Source: DASPKM01 sp036402175 (GTDB taxonomy: Bacteria; Bacteroidota; Bacteroidia; Chitinophagales; Chitinophagaceae). Taken from it: a stretch of 8,818 nucleotides of DNA. The position numbers and the translations under genes are program-made. A model generated the notes under the pieces. It did not search any database and had not been told where the DNA came from. It saw only the letters and a list, made by a program, of their open reading frames with translations. Below are positions 6,796 through 8,818 of the stretch, one piece after another; position 1 is the stretch's first letter; every line of letters starts with the position of its first letter. The stretch covers positions 1 through 8,818 of the forward strand of contig DASWTK010000049.1 in NCBI GenBank assembly GCA_036402175.1, in the 5' to 3' direction.

Positions 6796-6832
6796 CAAAG
6801 ATGAATAATTTTTTATGCATCAGCTTTTCAAA
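6796..6832 (-). promoter_or_regulatory. Weak candidate promoter for the LysM/DPBB gene
   Basis: On the - strand, TTTG (6832-6829) is followed after 25 bases by CATCTTTG (6803-6796), one mismatch from the TAnnTTTG consensus. The spacer is slightly longer than the usual 17-23 bases. It would start transcription near 6791, about 18 bases before the ATG at 6772, with its -33 part inside the end of the methyltransferase gene. If real, the LysM/DPBB gene has its own promoter in addition to readthrough. Confidence 0.25.
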
Positions 6833-8208
6833 ATTCGCCATTCTTTGGGATAATAATTGTTAACCCTGTTAGAAAGTACTTTTACCCATCCCAGATTATG
6901 TCCATTATACCGGATCAATGCCCATCCTTTAACGCCTGCTACAGGTAAAACTTCGGCTTTGCGTAAATATTGCAATGCCTGCTCCCGATCTAACGGGATT
7001 TTAGTGATGGAATTGTTAAGAAGTGTGCTTAAAGCGAGGGCGTGATGGGGAATCAATTCATTATTCGCCAGTTTCCCCATGTTAATTCCCGCCTGCCGCA
7101 GGTAAAGCCGATCCTGCAGCAAAGGGATCTGGCTTTCAAATGAAGGTGGAACTGCTATAACGTCTTCCTTATGCCTGAAAATAAACATCCCCGCATCAGT
7201 CCCCATCCACGGTAAAACCACCTGCAACTCATTCTTCGTTAGTCTTTCAGTCCGTGATTTGCCCGAATGAAGTGTCGTTAAATCCCCATCCGGCTTTTGA
7301 AGGCATGACAGGAAAAACCCCTCTCCTTTTACTTTATCAGGATAAAACCGGTAACAGGGTGTTTTATTTTCGGAAAAGGATTCAACTATATTCCATGAAG
7401 GATCTATAGATAACTGCAAGCCCTGCAACGAAAATTCATCGCATAACCAGTCAACCACCGATTCATCTTCAGCTACTGAATAGGAACAGGTGCAATAGAT
7501 TAGTATTCCACCTTTTTTCAGAGCAGGCAGCGCATCGCTTACAATACGTTGCTGGCGCTGACTGCAAAGCATCACATTTGATTCGCTCCATTCTTCAATG
7601 GCAGAAGGATCACGGCGAAACAATCCGCTTCCGCTGCAGGGAGCATCAATTACGATCAGGTCGAAAAAATTTTCGAGTCGTGAAAAATCTTTGGGATCAT
7701 TACTGGTAACAACAACATTCGCAGCCCCCCATTTGGTAATATTTTCCTGAAGAATCGTAGTCCGGGTCTTGATAACTTCATTACTTACAAGCAGACTGTC
7801 AGGAGTAATGAGCGACTGAATGAGCGTTGATTTTCCGCCCGGCGCGGCACAGAGGTCCAGCACTTTTAACGGACGGGAAACATCGGCCGATTGTTTTATG
7901 GCCTGTTCCAGGAACATACTGGATGCTTCCTGTACATAATAACAGCCGGCGTGCAATAATGGGTCGAGTGTAAAAGAAGGTCGTTCTGAAAGATAATAAC
8001 CAAAAGACGACCAGGGTACCTGAGTAATTTCAATGGGTGTGCTGCTGGTAATTTCATCAGCAAGCTCCGATGAGGAAATTTTAAAAGGATTGATCCGGAC
8101 AGAAGTTACCTGCCGGCCCGTTGCATGTACCTCTTCAAATGCGGTTCGATCAAAGCCTGGCGCATTGCTGAGTGATTCGATAAGTTTTTCCGGAAGCGCT
8201 GATTGCAT
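6820..8208 (-). CDS. RsmB/RsmF-family rRNA cytosine-C5 methyltransferase
   Basis: A 462-residue SAM-dependent enzyme of the NOL1/NOP2/Sun family that makes 5-methylcytosine in RNA, most likely 16S rRNA. An N-terminal RNA-binding region (about 1-85) precedes the Rossmann methyltransferase core. Motif I is VLDLCAAPGGKS (117-128), motif IV IDAPCSGSGLFRRDP (187-201, Cys191) and motif VI YCTCSYS (238-244, Cys241). Cys241 is the expected nucleophile and Cys191 the second conserved cysteine, which helps release the product. The C-terminal third, with PHHALALS (387-394), KGWALIRYNGHNLGWVK and a PUA-like end, resembles the extra domains of RsmF (YebU) more than the shorter RsmB. I chose ATG 8208 over 8244: AAGG lies 5 bases upstream of it, and the longer version would overlap pntB by 20 bases. 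It lies 16 bases after pntB. The exact target cytosine cannot be read from sequence. Confidence 0.93.
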   Translation of the reverse strand: MQSALPEKLIESLSNAPGFDRTAFEEVHATGRQVTSVRINPFKISSSELADEITSSTPIEITQVPWSSFGYYLSERPSFTLDPLLHAGCYYVQEASSMFLEQAIKQSADVSRPLKVLDLCAAPGGKSTLIQSLITPDSLLVSNEVIKTRTTILQENITKWGAANVVVTSNDPKDFSRLENFFDLIVIDAPCSGSGLFRRDPSAIEEWSESNVMLCSQRQQRIVSDALPALKKGGILIYCTCSYSVAEDESVVDWLCDEFSLQGLQLSIDPSWNIVESFSENKTPCYRFYPDKVKGEGFFLSCLQKPDGDLTTLHSGKSRTERLTKNELQVVLPWMGTDAGMFIFRHKEDVIAVPPSFESQIPLLQDRLYLRQAGINMGKLANNELIPHHALALSTLLNNSITKIPLDREQALQYLRKAEVLPVAGVKGWALIRYNGHNLGWVKVLSNRVNNYYPKEWRILKS

Positions 8209-8213
8209 TTCTG

Positions 8214-8218
8214 CCTTT
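8214..8218 (-). promoter_or_regulatory. Ribosome binding site AAAGG deciding the methyltransferase start
   Basis: Reading the - strand, AAAGG ends 5 bases before the ATG at 8208, in the 16-base gap after the pntB stop codon. This favours 8208 over the in-frame ATG at 8244, which lies inside pntB. Confidence 0.5.
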
Positions 8219-8224
8219 TTAAGG

Positions 8225-8818
8225 CTAAAGATTCTTGATCTCACCTATCAGATCCTGCAGCACTTTTTTTGCATCGCCAAACAACATGGAGGTTTTAGGG
8301 CGAAAGAACAGGTCGTTCTCAATACCCGCGTATCCCGGCTTCATGCTTCGTTTGTTTACTATGATGTTCTTTGCAAGTTCCACATCAAGAATCGGCATAC
8401 CATAAATGGGCGAGGCCGGATCTGATTTGGCGGCTGGGTTCACCACATCATTCGCGCCAAGTACCAGTACTACGTCGGTAGTCGGGAACTCTTCATTCGC
8501 CTGCTCCATTTCCTGCAGTTTTTCATAACTCACATCGGCTTCTGCAAGCAATACGTTCATGTGACCGGGCATGCGGCCTGCTACAGGATGGATTGCATAT
8601 TTAACGATCACACCTTTTGCTTCGAGCAGTTTCTCCAGTTCATGACATGCGTGCTGCGCCTGGGCAACAGCAAGTCCGTAACCCGGCACGATCATTACTT
8701 TATTTGCATAACTCATGATCACCGCGGCATCGCTCAGTGTAATTTCTTTATAATGCCCCTGGTCTTTTTTACCAACCGCGCCTGCCTGCGAACCTCCGAA
8801 TGAGCCGATGAGTCCATT
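8225..8818 (-). CDS. pntB: NAD(P) transhydrogenase subunit beta, C-terminal 197 residues (5' end beyond window)
   Basis: PntB is the membrane subunit of the proton-translocating transhydrogenase, which uses the proton gradient to reduce NADP+ with NADH. Only its cytoplasmic NADP(H)-binding domain III and the linker before it are in the window. The reading frame stays open to the right edge, so an internal GTG at 8722 is not a start. The visible part starts with GLIGSFGGSQAG, then VPGYGLAVAQAQHACHEL (the nucleotide-binding loop), IHPVAGRMPGHMNVLLAEA, LGANDVVNPAA, SPIYGMPILDV, KRSMKPGYAG and MLFGDAKKVLQDL. These blocks follow E. coli PntB closely to its C-terminus, and the key GYG, GAND and KRSM.PGYAG motifs are intact. 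It should lie downstream of pntA in the flanking sequence. Only 16 bases separate it from the methyltransferase gene, so readthrough is likely. Confidence 0.96.
   Translation of the reverse strand, partial: NGLIGSFGGSQAGAVGKKDQGHYKEITLSDAAVIMSYANKVMIVPGYGLAVAQAQHACHELEKLLEAKGVIVKYAIHPVAGRMPGHMNVLLAEADVSYEKLQEMEQANEEFPTTDVVLVLGANDVVNPAAKSDPASPIYGMPILDVELAKNIIVNKRSMKPGYAGIENDLFFRPKTSMLFGDAKKVLQDLIGEIKNL

Noticed and set aside
6773..6841. Longer N-terminus for the LysM/DPBB protein starting at 6841
   Set aside because: The 23 extra residues would precede and spoil a clear signal peptide and overlap the methyltransferase gene. The ATG at 6772 is preferred.
8225..8722. Short stand-alone gene starting at the GTG at 8722
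   Set aside because: The frame stays open to 8818 and the upstream residues continue the PntB sequence, so this is the 3' part of pntB and not a separate gene.

Overview
The window looks like a stretch of core chromosome from a member of the Bacteroidota, plausibly a Chitinophagaceae-like or sphingobacterial lineage. This is inferred from protein flavour (a secreted NamZ/DUF1343 protein, a LysM protein with a degenerate RlpA-like barrel, a lineage-typical small lipoprotein), from mostly missing Shine-Dalgarno sequences, and from a few TAnnTTTG-like promoter elements. There is no sign of phage, transposon, integron, CRISPR, tRNA or rRNA. No stretch longer than about 160 bases lacks a gene.

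Left part (1-2926): a peptidase T gene (pepT), cut by the left edge, reads leftward. It is divergent from a CPBP-family (CAAX protease-like) membrane protein at 830-1711. An unrecognised four-helix membrane protein follows at 1861-2436. A strong, near-perfect hairpin at 2444-2479 then separates this gene from a convergent SlyD-like FKBP peptidyl-prolyl isomerase (2498-2926) and probably terminates transcription from both sides.

Middle part (3093-5832, + strand): a secreted NamZ-type exo-beta-N-acetylmuramidase-like protein, a small cysteine-containing lipoprotein of unknown function, and methionyl-tRNA formyltransferase (fmt). They lie head to tail with gaps of 65 and 56 bases.

Right part (8818-5810, - strand): the C-terminal NADP(H)-binding domain of transhydrogenase subunit beta (pntB, cut by the right edge), an RsmB/RsmF-type rRNA m5C methyltransferase 16 bases downstream, and a secreted LysM-LysM-DPBB protein 47 bases further on. 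The last of these overlaps the end of fmt tail to tail by 23 bp.

Functionally the window mixes translation (fmt, rRNA methyltransferase), protein folding and turnover (FKBP, PepT), redox balance (PntB) and cell-wall biology (NamZ-like, LysM/DPBB). I see no dedicated new multi-gene system. The most interesting points are the LysM/DPBB protein, whose RlpA-like domain lacks the residues needed for lytic transglycosylase activity, the unrecognised membrane protein and cysteine-rich lipoprotein, and the compact convergent gene ends.
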